NCBI GenBank assembly: GCA_030432175.1
Contig: JAUIHU010000096.1
Coordinates: 1 to 10,661, forward strand
Reading direction: 5' to 3'
Length of the DNA: 10,661 nt
Origin: Verrucomicrobiia bacterium
Lineage (GTDB): Bacteria; Verrucomicrobiota; Verrucomicrobiia; Limisphaerales; JAUIHU01
Shown here: one piece after another, positions 1 through 7,428 of the stretch
How the letters are laid out: every line of letters starts with the position of its first letter
Position numbering within the stretch: the first letter of the stretch is position 1
Program-made: the position numbers and the translations under genes
The notes under the pieces: generated by a model
Seen by the model: the letters and a program-made list of their open reading frames with translations, nothing else
The model's database searches: none
Told to the model about the DNA's origin: nothing

Positions 1-1160
1 ATTTCCATAGCAGTGGAGCTGTTTGCAGCCCGACTCGAGCTGGTTTGATGACGGGCAGATATCAACATCGCGCAGGCATTGAAGGTGTAGTTTATGCCAA
101 CCCAAACCGCAATCGCCACCATGGGTTAAATCCGGCACAGGAATACACTTTAGCAGAAGGCTTACAAACAAAAGGCTATCGCTCTGGCATGTTTGGCAAA
201 TGGCATTTGGGGTACGAACCTCAGTACAATCCAATCCAACATGGCTTTGATCAGTTTATTGGCTACGTCAGTGGTAACGTCGATTATCAGTCACACATTG
301 ACCAGGCTGGGTTTGAGGATTGGTGGTTTGCAGACACACTCAAACCGCAATCCGGATACGTCACTAAACTGATCACCGACAACGCCATCGCCTTTATGGA
401 TCAACATCCGAACGACCAGCCGTTTCTATTGTATCTTGCCCATGAAGCTCCGCACTATCCCTACCAGGGACCGGAAGATCCAGCTCTCAGAAAAGTGGGA
501 ACGCCTGGCGCGACTCTGGGTGAACGCAAAGATCGCAAAGTCGCGTACAAGGAAATGATTGAGTCTCTGGATCACGAAATCGGTCGAACAAGAAAGGCTT
601 TGGCAGACAAGGGTGTTCTCGATAATACCTACATCATTTTCTTCTCCGACAATGGAGCTACGAGCCTGGGTTCTAACGGTGACCTGCGAGGCCATAAAGG
701 ACGTCTCTGGGAAGGTGGGCATCGTGTTCCTTGTATCATCTGGAAACCGGGAGTGGTTCCGGCAGGCTCAGTTACCGATGCGCTGACCATTTCCATGGAC
801 ATTACCGCAACGGTCTGGGATCTCGCAGGTGTTTCCGCACATCCGCAACGGCCTTTGGATGGAAAAAGTCTCGCACAACTGATTCAAAATCCGGATAAAG
901 CCTGGCCGGAGTTTCAGTACAGGCGCCTGTACTGGGAGTTCCAGAATGGGCTGGCCATGAGAGACGGTGACTGGAAATGGATCCGTCCAAGAAACGCAAA
1001 ACAGCAAGCCGGCGAGTTTTATCATTTGAGACTGGATGTTGGAGAAACCCAAGAACTCAGTGAAGCTGAACCTGACCGAGCTGAATCAATGCGGAGACAA
1101 GCAGAGCGCTGGTTGAAGGAAGTGAGAAACAACGCAACATTACAAGCTGAGAAGAATTAA
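1..1160 (+). CDS. Sulfatase (type I, formylglycine-dependent), 3' part; N-terminus outside window
   Basis: Hydrolyses sulfate esters, probably of a sulfated glycan, and is likely exported; the signal peptide would lie outside the window. The reading frame is open from base 3. An ATG at 48 and a TTG at 45 look like starts, but the frame upstream of them encodes the sulfatase signature C-S-P-T-R (bases 24-38). Its Cys is the residue converted to formylglycine, so the true start lies further left. The second family signature, G-Y-R-S-x-x-F-G-K-W-H-L-G, is at about 174-212. An A-P-H-x-P motif is near 444-458, the metal-binding S-D-N-G at 645-656, and H-K-G-x-L-W-E-G-G-x-R-V-P at about 693-731. 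The C-terminal subdomain ends in a charged helix. About 385 residues are visible, and roughly the first 50-80 are missing. The family is secure; the substrate is unknown. No close gene follows: 141 bp separate it from the next CDS. Confidence 0.95.
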   Translation, partial: FHSSGAVCSPTRAGLMTGRYQHRAGIEGVVYANPNRNRHHGLNPAQEYTLAEGLQTKGYRSGMFGKWHLGYEPQYNPIQHGFDQFIGYVSGNVDYQSHIDQAGFEDWWFADTLKPQSGYVTKLITDNAIAFMDQHPNDQPFLLYLAHEAPHYPYQGPEDPALRKVGTPGATLGERKDRKVAYKEMIESLDHEIGRTRKALADKGVLDNTYIIFFSDNGATSLGSNGDLRGHKGRLWEGGHRVPCIIWKPGVVPAGSVTDALTISMDITATVWDLAGVSAHPQRPLDGKSLAQLIQNPDKAWPEFQYRRLYWEFQNGLAMRDGDWKWIRPRNAKQQAGEFYHLRLDVGETQELSEAEPDRAESMRRQAERWLKEVRNNATLQAEKN

Positions 1161-1301
1161 GAAATATAAATGAAGACCTGGAATGATGGGAGATCCAAGT
1201 GTGGGGTTTCCCGTTTTAAAATTGAGTCAACCAGATCAAACCTGACTTGCGAAAACCCATATTTATTATTTCCTAATTCTTAATTATTAATTGGACTAGC
1301 T

Positions 1302-1763
1302 ATGCCTTTCAGGATTTGTAAAACCATTGAAATCGAAAACGGTCACATGTTGTCGAAACATCCAGACAAATGTCAGTTTCCGCATGGGCACACACGCAAG
1401 GTGGAACTGATTTTGGAAGCGGATACGTTGGACGAAAACGAGATGGTTTGTGATTTTAAGCTGATCAAGGAACTGGTGGGAGATTACCTGGATTCTTTTG
1501 ACCATGCCATGTGTATGAATACCAACGACCCTCAGTATGCGACGTTCAAGGCAGCGTATGGAGACCGTGTGATTGGATTTGAAAATGAGGATCCAACCAC
1601 AGAAGTTCTGGCACGCGATTTTTATCATTATTTCCAGAAGGCGCTGAATGAAAAAATCAACGCAACGGAAACCAGTCCTGGAAAATATCCATTAAGAAAT
1701 ACGGTGCGATTGGCACGAGTTAGAGTTTGGGAAACCAGTAGTTCCTGGGCTGAGTTTTATTAA
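1302..1763 (+). CDS. queD: 6-carboxytetrahydropterin synthase family protein (QueD/PTPS)
   Basis: QueD converts 7,8-dihydroneopterin triphosphate to 6-carboxy-5,6,7,8-tetrahydropterin in the cytoplasmic route to preQ0/queuosine. The 153-residue product shows the family zinc ligands H15, H28 and H30 and a C-x3-H-G-H motif with the catalytic Cys at residue 24. It also has D-F at 51-52, the D67-H68 pair, P-T-x-E at 98-101 and the closing V-W-E-T motif with E144. It is about 30 residues longer than E. coli QueD (121 aa). The extra length lies mainly between D-H and P-T-x-E and just before the final strand. The ATG at 1302 is the first codon of the conserved N-terminal strand, with no clear Shine-Dalgarno sequence before it. 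The Nnr gene follows 18 bp downstream, so the two are probably co-transcribed. No other queuosine gene is visible. The family is secure; the exact reaction (QueD or another PTPS-like activity) is inferred from the Cys motif. Confidence 0.85.
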   Translation: MPFRICKTIEIENGHMLSKHPDKCQFPHGHTRKVELILEADTLDENEMVCDFKLIKELVGDYLDSFDHAMCMNTNDPQYATFKAAYGDRVIGFENEDPTTEVLARDFYHYFQKALNEKINATETSPGKYPLRNTVRLARVRVWETSSSWAEFY

Positions 1764-1781
1764 CCTCGAATTTCGGTTGCT

Positions 1782-3233
1782 GTGAATTTTGTTTCGGTTG
1801 AGCAGATGCGTGAGTGGGAACGGATTTCCTGGGAATCCGGAAAATCTGAGGCTGCTGTGATTGGTCAGGTGGGTGAGGTGATTGCTGGGCGGTTTGAGCG
1901 TGCGGCTAATTGCCGGGGCAGAGCGCGTCAAAAGGTTGCGATCTGGGCGCTGGCCGGGAAAGGGCATAATGGGGATGACGTTCGACTGGCGGCTCGTGTC
2001 TTAGCTGCACGCGGTTGGAACGTTCAGTTGATTGAAGTTGTTTCCAGTAAGATTGCTTCTGACGTGGCTGAAGTACTTCGTGAAGGAGACGCGCCGGATT
2101 GGATCCTGGACGGTTTGTTCGGGATTGGATTGAGTCGCCCATTAGAGGGCGCTTGGGCGGATCTGGTCGAAGCGTTGAATGCAGTGGAATCCCGAAAACT
2201 GGCGATTGATGTGCCCTCCGGGTTCAGCGCGATTGAAGGGAAAGCTTTGGGGGTCGCAGTGGAAGCGGACTGGACTCTGACACTGGGCGCTCCGAAACTG
2301 GGATTGATTTCTTCAGAAGCTCCAGAATTTGTCGGACGATTGGAAGTGGCGGGAGAAATTGGATTGGCGTCAATGCCGGATTTTGACTCTGAGCTGGAAT
2401 GGATCGAACCTGAGTCCTGGCGTAATTTCCCTCCCAGAAGAAAACCTGATACGCACAAAGGGTCCTACGGTCGGCTCCTTATTCTGGCCGGCAGCCTTGG
2501 ATACCATGGAGCTGCCGTGCTAACAGCGCGGGCCGCCCAGCAAGCGCAGCCTGGATGGATCCAGCTGCTGACCGATCCGGAATGTTATTTGCCGGTAGCT
2601 TCACAACTCACCGGACCCATGGTGGCGCCATGGGAAGGTGGAGAACATCCCTGGCTGGACAATTCCAAGCCAACTGCGATTGTTGCAGGACCCGGATTGG
2701 CTTCACATCGCCTGCCGGAATGTTGGATGGAAAAGGTCCGAAAGCTTTGGAAGACATTTCCAGGTCCGATGATTGTGGATGCATCCGGATTGTCAGCGTT
2801 GGCGGAAATGAGTGATCCAACCTCACCAACGCCCGGTCCCAGGATTCTCACCCCTCATCCCGGGGAAGCTGCGAGCCTGTTGCAAACCAGTTCCAAGGTC
2901 ATACAAAATGATCGAATCAGCGCATTAAGAAAATTGTCTGCTCGCTTTGGCAATGCCTGGGTTGTGTTAAAAGGTCATCAGACCCTGATTGGTAACAAAG
3001 AGGGTAAAATCGCCGTTAACAGTTCAGGAAATCCAGGAATGGCCCAGGGTGGGTCTGGTGACATTCTTACTGGATTTATTGGAGGGCTCCTGGCCCAACC
3101 GCAACTTCACCATCCAGGCATCATTGAAACGACGATTCGATACGCCGTCTGGGCGCATGGAAATGCCGCTGATCGGCTTCATAGAAGAACATCCGTCTGG
3201 CCGGTTGAGAGACTGATTGATAAACTGGGTTAA
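1782..3233 (+). CDS. nnr: Bifunctional NAD(P)H-hydrate repair enzyme Nnr (epimerase + ADP/ATP-dependent dehydratase)
   Basis: Repairs damaged nicotinamide cofactors in the cytoplasm. The N-terminal YjeF_N domain epimerises R- and S-NAD(P)HX, and the C-terminal ribokinase-like domain dehydrates S-NAD(P)HX using ADP (usual in bacteria) or ATP. The product is 483 residues (E. coli Nnr is about 515). Epimerase domain, about 1-205: S-V-E-Q-M-R-E-W start, loop G-K-G-H-N-G-D-D at 59-66, D110 in L-D-G-L-F-G-I-G-L, and I-D-V-P-S-G at 142-147. Dehydratase domain, about 220-480: K-G-S-Y-G at 226-230, A-G-P-G-L near 302-306, V-D-A-S-G-L at 332-337, T-P-H-P-G-E at 357-362, and N-P-G-M-A-x-G-G-S-G-D at 417-427 with the catalytic Asp at 427. 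The GTG at 1782 is chosen because it gives the usual five or so residues before E-Q-M-R; ATG 1806 would cut into that motif. It lies 18 bp after the queD-like gene. The glycine-rich loop deviates slightly from the usual N-N-G-G-D-G. Confidence 0.93.
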   Translation: MNFVSVEQMREWERISWESGKSEAAVIGQVGEVIAGRFERAANCRGRARQKVAIWALAGKGHNGDDVRLAARVLAARGWNVQLIEVVSSKIASDVAEVLREGDAPDWILDGLFGIGLSRPLEGAWADLVEALNAVESRKLAIDVPSGFSAIEGKALGVAVEADWTLTLGAPKLGLISSEAPEFVGRLEVAGEIGLASMPDFDSELEWIEPESWRNFPPRRKPDTHKGSYGRLLILAGSLGYHGAAVLTARAAQQAQPGWIQLLTDPECYLPVASQLTGPMVAPWEGGEHPWLDNSKPTAIVAGPGLASHRLPECWMEKVRKLWKTFPGPMIVDASGLSALAEMSDPTSPTPGPRILTPHPGEAASLLQTSSKVIQNDRISALRKLSARFGNAWVVLKGHQTLIGNKEGKIAVNSSGNPGMAQGGSGDILTGFIGGLLAQPQLHHPGIIETTIRYAVWAHGNAADRLHRRTSVWPVERLIDKLG

Positions 3234-3245
3234 AATCGTTCGTCG

Positions 3246-3318
3246 TTCATTGTTCATTGTTCATTGTTCATTGTTCATTGTTCATTGTTCATTGTTCATT
3301 GTTCATTGTTCATTGTTC
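3246..3318 (+). repeat. Heptamer tandem array A, (TTCATTG) x10 plus TTC
   Basis: Ten perfect, uninterrupted copies of the 7-mer TTCATTG occupy 3246-3315, followed by a partial TTC at 3316-3318. The array starts 13 bp after the nnr stop codon. The units are identical, which suggests recent expansion or strong homogenisation. Rotated, the unit reads CATTGTT and so shares a CATT core with array B. Confidence 0.97.
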
Positions 3319-3330
3319 CGTATTCCCACA

Positions 3331-3383
3331 CCAGGGCTAGCGCCCTTCGCTACGCACGGGCCGCCCTAAAGGGCTAGGAGGTC
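3331..3383. repeat. GC-rich segment of nested short palindromes between the heptamer arrays (possible REP-like element)
   Basis: Sequence seen: AGGGC (3333-3337) pairs with GCCCT (3342-3346) around a TAGC loop. TAGCG (3338-3342) can instead pair with CGCTA (3348-3352). GCCC (3363-3366) pairs with GGGC (3371-3374) around TAAA. The octamer AGGGCTAG occurs twice in direct orientation (3333-3340 and 3370-3377), so either copy of AGGGC can pair with either GCCCT. This block is much more GC-rich than the AT-rich repeats on both sides. The layout resembles an interspersed palindromic (REP/BIME-like) unit, but genome-wide copies cannot be shown from one window. It could also act as a terminator for nnr, although no T-run follows. 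Confidence 0.5.
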
Positions 3384-3430
3384 ATCCTTATAAGAACATT
3401 TTGCATGAATATTGAAATCAACATTTGTTT

Positions 3431-3580
<150 letters not shown>

Positions 3581-3597
3581 AAACCCTTCCCTCATTC

Positions 3598-3627
3598 TTG
3601 ACCGCATGTCCTGCTTTTGGATAGGGT
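3598..3627 (+). promoter_or_regulatory. Candidate sigma-70-type promoter of the sugar ABC transporter operon
   Basis: TTGACC (3598-3603) matches five of six bases of the -35 consensus. After an 18-bp spacer, TAGGGT (3622-3627) keeps the conserved T, A and final T of the -10 box. It lies 28 bp before the binding-protein ATG, downstream of the heptamer array, where the operon promoter would be expected. Matches this good can arise by chance, and no operator or regulator gene is visible. Confidence 0.3.
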
Positions 3628-3654
3628 TCGTTAAACCTTGTCACCTTTAAATTT

Positions 3655-4737
3655 ATGAAAGATTTTACTTTGGCCTTGAAATGGGCTCTTGCGGGTACGG
3701 TTGCGATTGCTGGCCTGACTGGATGTGGTCCGGCCGATTCCGGGTCTGGATCCGGATCCAGTGAGAAAATCCAACTCGCATATATTACCAACGGGATTGA
3801 TCCGTTCTGGGACACGGCTGCCGCCGGTGTGCGTGATGCGGAAAAAGAGTTTGATGTGGAGTGCGAAGTGGTGATGCCGCCGGATGGATCGACTGATCAG
3901 AAGCGGTTACTGGAAGCGATTCTTGCCAGAGGCGTTGATGGCATCGCAATTAGTCCGACTGATGCAGACAATCAAGTGGCTATGATCAATGACGCTTGTC
4001 GGGTAACTAATGTCATAACGCATGACTCAGACGCTCCAGACTCAGACCGGATCTGTTTCATTGGAATGGAAAACTACAAAGCCGGACGTGAAGCCGGCAA
4101 GCTCGTGAAAGAAGCGTTACCTGAAGGTGGAGAGATCATGTTGTTTGTTGGACGTCTGGAACAGTTGAACTCTCAACAACGACGTCAGGGTATCATTGAT
4201 GAATTACTGGATCGCCCGGCGCAATCACTGGACAACCTGGAGCAGGATCCGGTCGGCAAGCCCATTGAAGGTGATAAATACACCATCCTGGACACTCGCA
4301 CTGACAACTTTGCGTATGAACGCGCCAAGTCCAATGCGGAAGACGCCATCTCGGCGTATCCGAATTTGAAAGGCATGGTTGGACTCTTTGCATACAACGC
4401 ACCAGCGTGCCTGGAAGCAGTTAAAGGCGCTGGGAAAGTTGGAGAAATTCAGATTGTCAGTTTCGATGAACAAGACAACACATTGCAGGGAATCATTGAT
4501 GGCAGCATTCATGGAACAGTGAGTCAGCAACCTTATGAATATGGTTACCACTCAGTACGAATTCTGGCTGGACTTGCGCGGGATGACAAATCTGTCCTGC
4601 CAGAATCCGGATTCCTGGAAATCCCCATTGTGACCGTTAAAAAGGACAACGTGGAATCCTTCTGGAAAGAACTGAAAGAACTTCAGGGTAAAGGAAAAGC
4701 CGCACAGGATTCTGAAGAAACAGAGGAAGCCGAATGA
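3655..4737 (+). CDS. Sugar ABC transporter substrate-binding lipoprotein (RbsB-like, periplasmic-binding protein type 1)
   Basis: Captures the transported sugar outside the cytoplasmic membrane and delivers it to the permease. The 360-residue protein begins with a lipoprotein signal: K9, a hydrophobic stretch at about 11-22 and the lipobox L-T-G-C with C24 as the lipidated residue. A Gly/Ser-rich linker (about 29-36) follows. The Peripla_BP_4 fold then shows N-G-I-D-P-F-W at 46-52, G-V-D-G-I-A-I-S-P at 93-101, H-D-S-D near 123-126, G-M-E-N-x-x-A-G-R-E-A-G at 137-148, R-R-Q-G-I at 176-180, S-F-D-E-Q-D at 269-274 and S-Q-Q-P-Y-E-Y-G-Y at 290-298. The tail is acidic (E-E-T-E-E-A-E). It is longer than E. 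coli RbsB (296 aa) because of the linker, an insert around 185-207 and the tail. The ATG at 3655 is supported by the signal peptide; no Shine-Dalgarno sequence precedes it. It is the first gene of a three-gene operon. The ligand cannot be deduced. Confidence 0.93.
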   Translation: MKDFTLALKWALAGTVAIAGLTGCGPADSGSGSGSSEKIQLAYITNGIDPFWDTAAAGVRDAEKEFDVECEVVMPPDGSTDQKRLLEAILARGVDGIAISPTDADNQVAMINDACRVTNVITHDSDAPDSDRICFIGMENYKAGREAGKLVKEALPEGGEIMLFVGRLEQLNSQQRRQGIIDELLDRPAQSLDNLEQDPVGKPIEGDKYTILDTRTDNFAYERAKSNAEDAISAYPNLKGMVGLFAYNAPACLEAVKGAGKVGEIQIVSFDEQDNTLQGIIDGSIHGTVSQQPYEYGYHSVRILAGLARDDKSVLPESGFLEIPIVTVKKDNVESFWKELKELQGKGKAAQDSEETEEAE

Positions 4738-4793
4738 TTTTTCCATTCATCTGCTGAAACCCATCTCAAAAATGATCCCCTTCACCCTTTTGG

Positions 4794-6335
4794 ATGAACG
4801 CTGAAACACCATCCTCCGACAGCCCCAGTCTGGAGGTGAAAAATCTGGTCAAACGATTCCCCGGAGCTATCGCTTTGGGAGGTGTCTCCATGACTCATCA
4901 GGAGGGTGAAGTCTTGGCGGTGATTGGAGAAAACGGCGCTGGGAAAAGCACTCTGATGAAGATCCTTGCCGGAGTGCAGGAGCCGGACGAAGGAGAGATA
5001 TTTTTGCGTGGAAACAAAGTCCGCATTCCGGATCCAGCGTCAGCGACAGAACATGGGATCGCTCTGATTCACCAGGAACTCAATCTGGCGGACAACCTCG
5101 ACATCGCGTCCAATATTTTCCTCGGCCGGGAACCACGAGGGAAGTTGGGCTGGATTCGACAAAGTGAAATTCGAGAAAAAGCGGCTGAGGCGCTCGAACA
5201 AGTTGGGCTGAAGGAATCCGTTCGCACACTGGTCCGGGATTTGTCGATCGGACGTCAGCAGATGGTGGAGATCGCCAAAGCGCTTTCGTTTGATGCGCGG
5301 ATTATCATCATGGATGAACCGACATCCAGCCTTTCTCAGTATGAAACAGAAAATTTGTTCCAACTGATTCACACACTGCGGGAACGAGGCGTTGGAATCA
5401 TTTATATTTCCCACCGACTGGGCGAGGTCAAGGAACTGGCTGACCGTGTCGTAGCATTGCGTGACGGACAGAACGCCGGAGAGATTTCCAAAGAAGAAAT
5501 CAGCTCAGATCGAATGGTGCAGATGATGGTGGGGCGAGAGTTTTCTCAATTCTACCAACGGATTGAACGACCGTTAGGCGATGTGGCTTTGGAAGCCAGA
5601 GACCTGCGTACTCCGACATTTCCGCAACATGCGATCAATTTCAAAATACGAGCAGGCGAGGTTGTTGGGCTGGCTGGACTTGTCGGAGCCGGCCGCACGG
5701 AAATGCTGCGATGTCTCTTTGGGATGGAGCCTGCTACGGGAGGGGAAATCATGGTCAATGGTGAGAATGTGACTCCCAAAAACCCGATTGAAGCGATTCG
5801 CGCTGGAATTTCACTCGCCCCCGAAGACAGAAAACATCACGGGCTGATCCTTGAAATGACTGTGGGCGAGAACCTCAGCCTGCCAAGCTTGAAAAGGGAT
5901 CAAAACAAAGGGTTTCTGAATCGCAAAAAAGAAAAAATTCTGATCGATCAGATGATTGACGCGATGAGTGTCAAAACTCAATCTCACCGCCAGATCATCC
6001 AATACCTTTCCGGAGGTAACCAACAGAAGGTAGTGCTTGGGAAATGGTTAGGCATGAACCCCAAGGTTTTATTGCTGGACGAACCAACGCGCGGGATTGA
6101 TGTCGGCGCCAAACAGGAGATTTATAAACTGATGGAGAAACTGGCTTCTGAAGGCGTTGCGATTCTTTACGCTTCCAGCGAAATGGAAGAAATTCTGGGG
6201 ATGGCCGATCGCGCGCTGGTAATGCACGAAGGTCGTCTGACGGGAGAATTGAGTCGTGATGAAATTTCTGAAGAATCGGTGATGCAGTTGGCCACGGGAC
6301 AAACTCGGGAAACTTCTCAATCCACTGCTGAGTGA
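4794..6335 (+). CDS. Sugar ABC transporter ATP-binding protein, RbsA-type double ATPase
   Basis: Cytoplasmic ATPase that powers the importer; 513 residues with two fused nucleotide-binding domains (E. coli RbsA is about 501). Domain 1: Walker A G-E-N-G-A-G-K-S-T at 45-53, Q-loop H-Q-E at 93-95, signature L-S-I-G-R-Q-Q at 150-156, Walker B with M-D-E-P-T at 173-177, and switch H207. Domain 2: degenerate Walker A G-L-V-G-A-G-R-T-E at 295-303, A-P-E-D-R-K at 342-347, signature L-S-G-G-N-Q-Q at 405-411, and Walker B L-L-D-E-P-T-R-G-I-D at 427-436. The switch His is replaced by Ser near 461-462. The weak Walker A and missing His in the second half are typical of the RbsA/XylG/MglA family, not signs of damage. 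It begins 56 bp after the binding-protein gene and ends 25 bp before the permease gene. The ATG at 4794 has no Shine-Dalgarno sequence. Confidence 0.96.
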   Translation: MNAETPSSDSPSLEVKNLVKRFPGAIALGGVSMTHQEGEVLAVIGENGAGKSTLMKILAGVQEPDEGEIFLRGNKVRIPDPASATEHGIALIHQELNLADNLDIASNIFLGREPRGKLGWIRQSEIREKAAEALEQVGLKESVRTLVRDLSIGRQQMVEIAKALSFDARIIIMDEPTSSLSQYETENLFQLIHTLRERGVGIIYISHRLGEVKELADRVVALRDGQNAGEISKEEISSDRMVQMMVGREFSQFYQRIERPLGDVALEARDLRTPTFPQHAINFKIRAGEVVGLAGLVGAGRTEMLRCLFGMEPATGGEIMVNGENVTPKNPIEAIRAGISLAPEDRKHHGLILEMTVGENLSLPSLKRDQNKGFLNRKKEKILIDQMIDAMSVKTQSHRQIIQYLSGGNQQKVVLGKWLGMNPKVLLLDEPTRGIDVGAKQEIYKLMEKLASEGVAILYASSEMEEILGMADRALVMHEGRLTGELSRDEISEESVMQLATGQTRETSQSTAE

Positions 6336-6360
6336 AGCCCGCGATTAAAATTTACTGAAC

Positions 6361-7347
6361 ATGAAAAAAATACTGGGAATTTTAGGACTGCTGATTTTCG
6401 TCTGCGTGTTCACTGCAATCAAGAGCCCCAGCTTCCTGAGCGCCTATAACATGGAGAACACCCTGCGCTGGACCTCCCTGTTCGGTGTCATCAGCATTGG
6501 GGTAGCGTTTGTGATCATTACGGGTGGAATCGATCTTTCAATTGGATCCGTCATTGGGCTGTCAGGAACCACACTGGCTTACACGCTTTCGGTGAAAGGG
6601 TGGAGTCCGTACCTGGTGATTCCAATGATCTTGATCTGCTCGATGTGCATTGGCCTGTTTCATGGTTTATTAATAACGCGACTGAAGCTGCAACCCTTTG
6701 TGGTGACGTTATGTGGACTCTTATTGTATCGAGGAATTTCCAGATATATCACCAATGACCAGTCTCAGGGATTTGGTTCAGGATTTCAGGGATTACGCCA
6801 GTTGGCGGTGGGAAAGGTAGCGATTCCGTTCGTTGAAGGTTTCATGATTCCGGTTCCATGTTTTCTATTGCTTGGGATCGCGATCGTGGCCGGGATCTTT
6901 CTGAACTCGACGATTTATGGTCGGTATCTTCTGGCATTGGGCCGCAATGAAATGGCCGCCAAATACAGTGGGATTCAGACCGAACGCATGACGCTCCTGG
7001 CCTATGTTGTTTGCTCAACACTGGCAGGTCTTGGAGGCATACTGTTTGCCCTGGATGTAAACTCTGTTCAACCCGCTGGCTTAGGAGAGTTTTATGAACT
7101 CTACGCCATTGCCGCAGCGGTTCTTGGTGGTTGCAGTCTGCGCGGTGGTGAAGGATCCATTCTTGGCGTCATTATTGGAGCCGCCGTGCTTCGAGTGTTG
7201 TACAATGCTATCAACATTCTCCGCATTCCTACGCATTTGGAATTCGCCATCATCGGATCAGTGATTCTCGCAGGTGTGATAGTGGACGAATTGGTAAAAC
7301 GATACGCAGCCAGACGCAGGGCAATTCGAAGCGCGAGCCAGGAGTGA
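6361..7347 (+). CDS. Sugar ABC transporter permease, RbsC-type (BPD_transp_2 family)
   Basis: Inner-membrane channel subunit of the importer; 328 residues, close to E. coli RbsC (321). It is hydrophobic throughout, with roughly eight to ten membrane segments starting at residues 3-20. Family marks are I-T-G-G-I-D-L-S-I-G-S at 53-63, Q-P-F-V-V-T-L at 111-117, and L-L-Y-R-G-I-S-R at 121-128. Further marks are A-L-G-R-N-E-M-A-A-K-Y-S-G-I at 192-205 and the late motif E-L-Y-A-I-A-A-A-V-L-G-G with R-G-G-E-G-S at about 246-266. The C-terminus is basic (residues 314-324). As the only permease in the operon it presumably forms a homodimer, as in ribose-type systems. It is 25 bp after the ATPase gene and is the last gene before the strand switch. 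The start is ATG 6361 with no Shine-Dalgarno sequence. Confidence 0.95.
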   Translation: MKKILGILGLLIFVCVFTAIKSPSFLSAYNMENTLRWTSLFGVISIGVAFVIITGGIDLSIGSVIGLSGTTLAYTLSVKGWSPYLVIPMILICSMCIGLFHGLLITRLKLQPFVVTLCGLLLYRGISRYITNDQSQGFGSGFQGLRQLAVGKVAIPFVEGFMIPVPCFLLLGIAIVAGIFLNSTIYGRYLLALGRNEMAAKYSGIQTERMTLLAYVVCSTLAGLGGILFALDVNSVQPAGLGEFYELYAIAAAVLGGCSLRGGEGSILGVIIGAAVLRVLYNAINILRIPTHLEFAIIGSVILAGVIVDELVKRYAARRRAIRSASQE

Positions 7348-7395
7348 GTGAGTGATCCATCCGATCGAACCACTGATTGATTTCACCCTCTCACA

Positions 7396-7428
7396 GGATC
7401 AACCGACTGGTTCGTCATCGGTTGATTC
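7396..7428. terminator. Candidate bidirectional hairpin at the convergent gene junction
   Basis: ATCAACCGA (7398-7406) and TCGGTTGAT (7418-7426) are perfect inverted repeats of 9 bp around an 11-nt loop, extendable by a G-U and a G-C pair to 7396/7428. It lies 50-80 bp after the permease stop and overlaps the last codons and stop of the opposing gene, where a shared terminator would be useful. No T-run follows on either strand, so intrinsic termination is uncertain. Confidence 0.3.

Noticed and set aside
426..722. Antisense and out-of-frame ORFs over the sulfatase, Nnr, ABC and minus-strand genes (for example 426-722, 2024-2458, 5040-5414, 9423-9851)
   Set aside because: Each lies inside a gene with clear family motifs on another frame and shows no recognisable domain of its own.
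1200..1217. GGGGTTTCCCGTTTT as a terminator after the sulfatase gene
   Set aside because: The stem is only 3 bp with a tiny loop and a 4-base T run, too weak to call.
1247..1301. Possible promoter before the QueD-like gene in AT-rich sequence (TTGCGA, then TATTAT or TAATTC)
   Set aside because: Spacing between the hexamers is about 11 or 21 bp, outside the usual 16-18 bp range; the match reflects AT richness.
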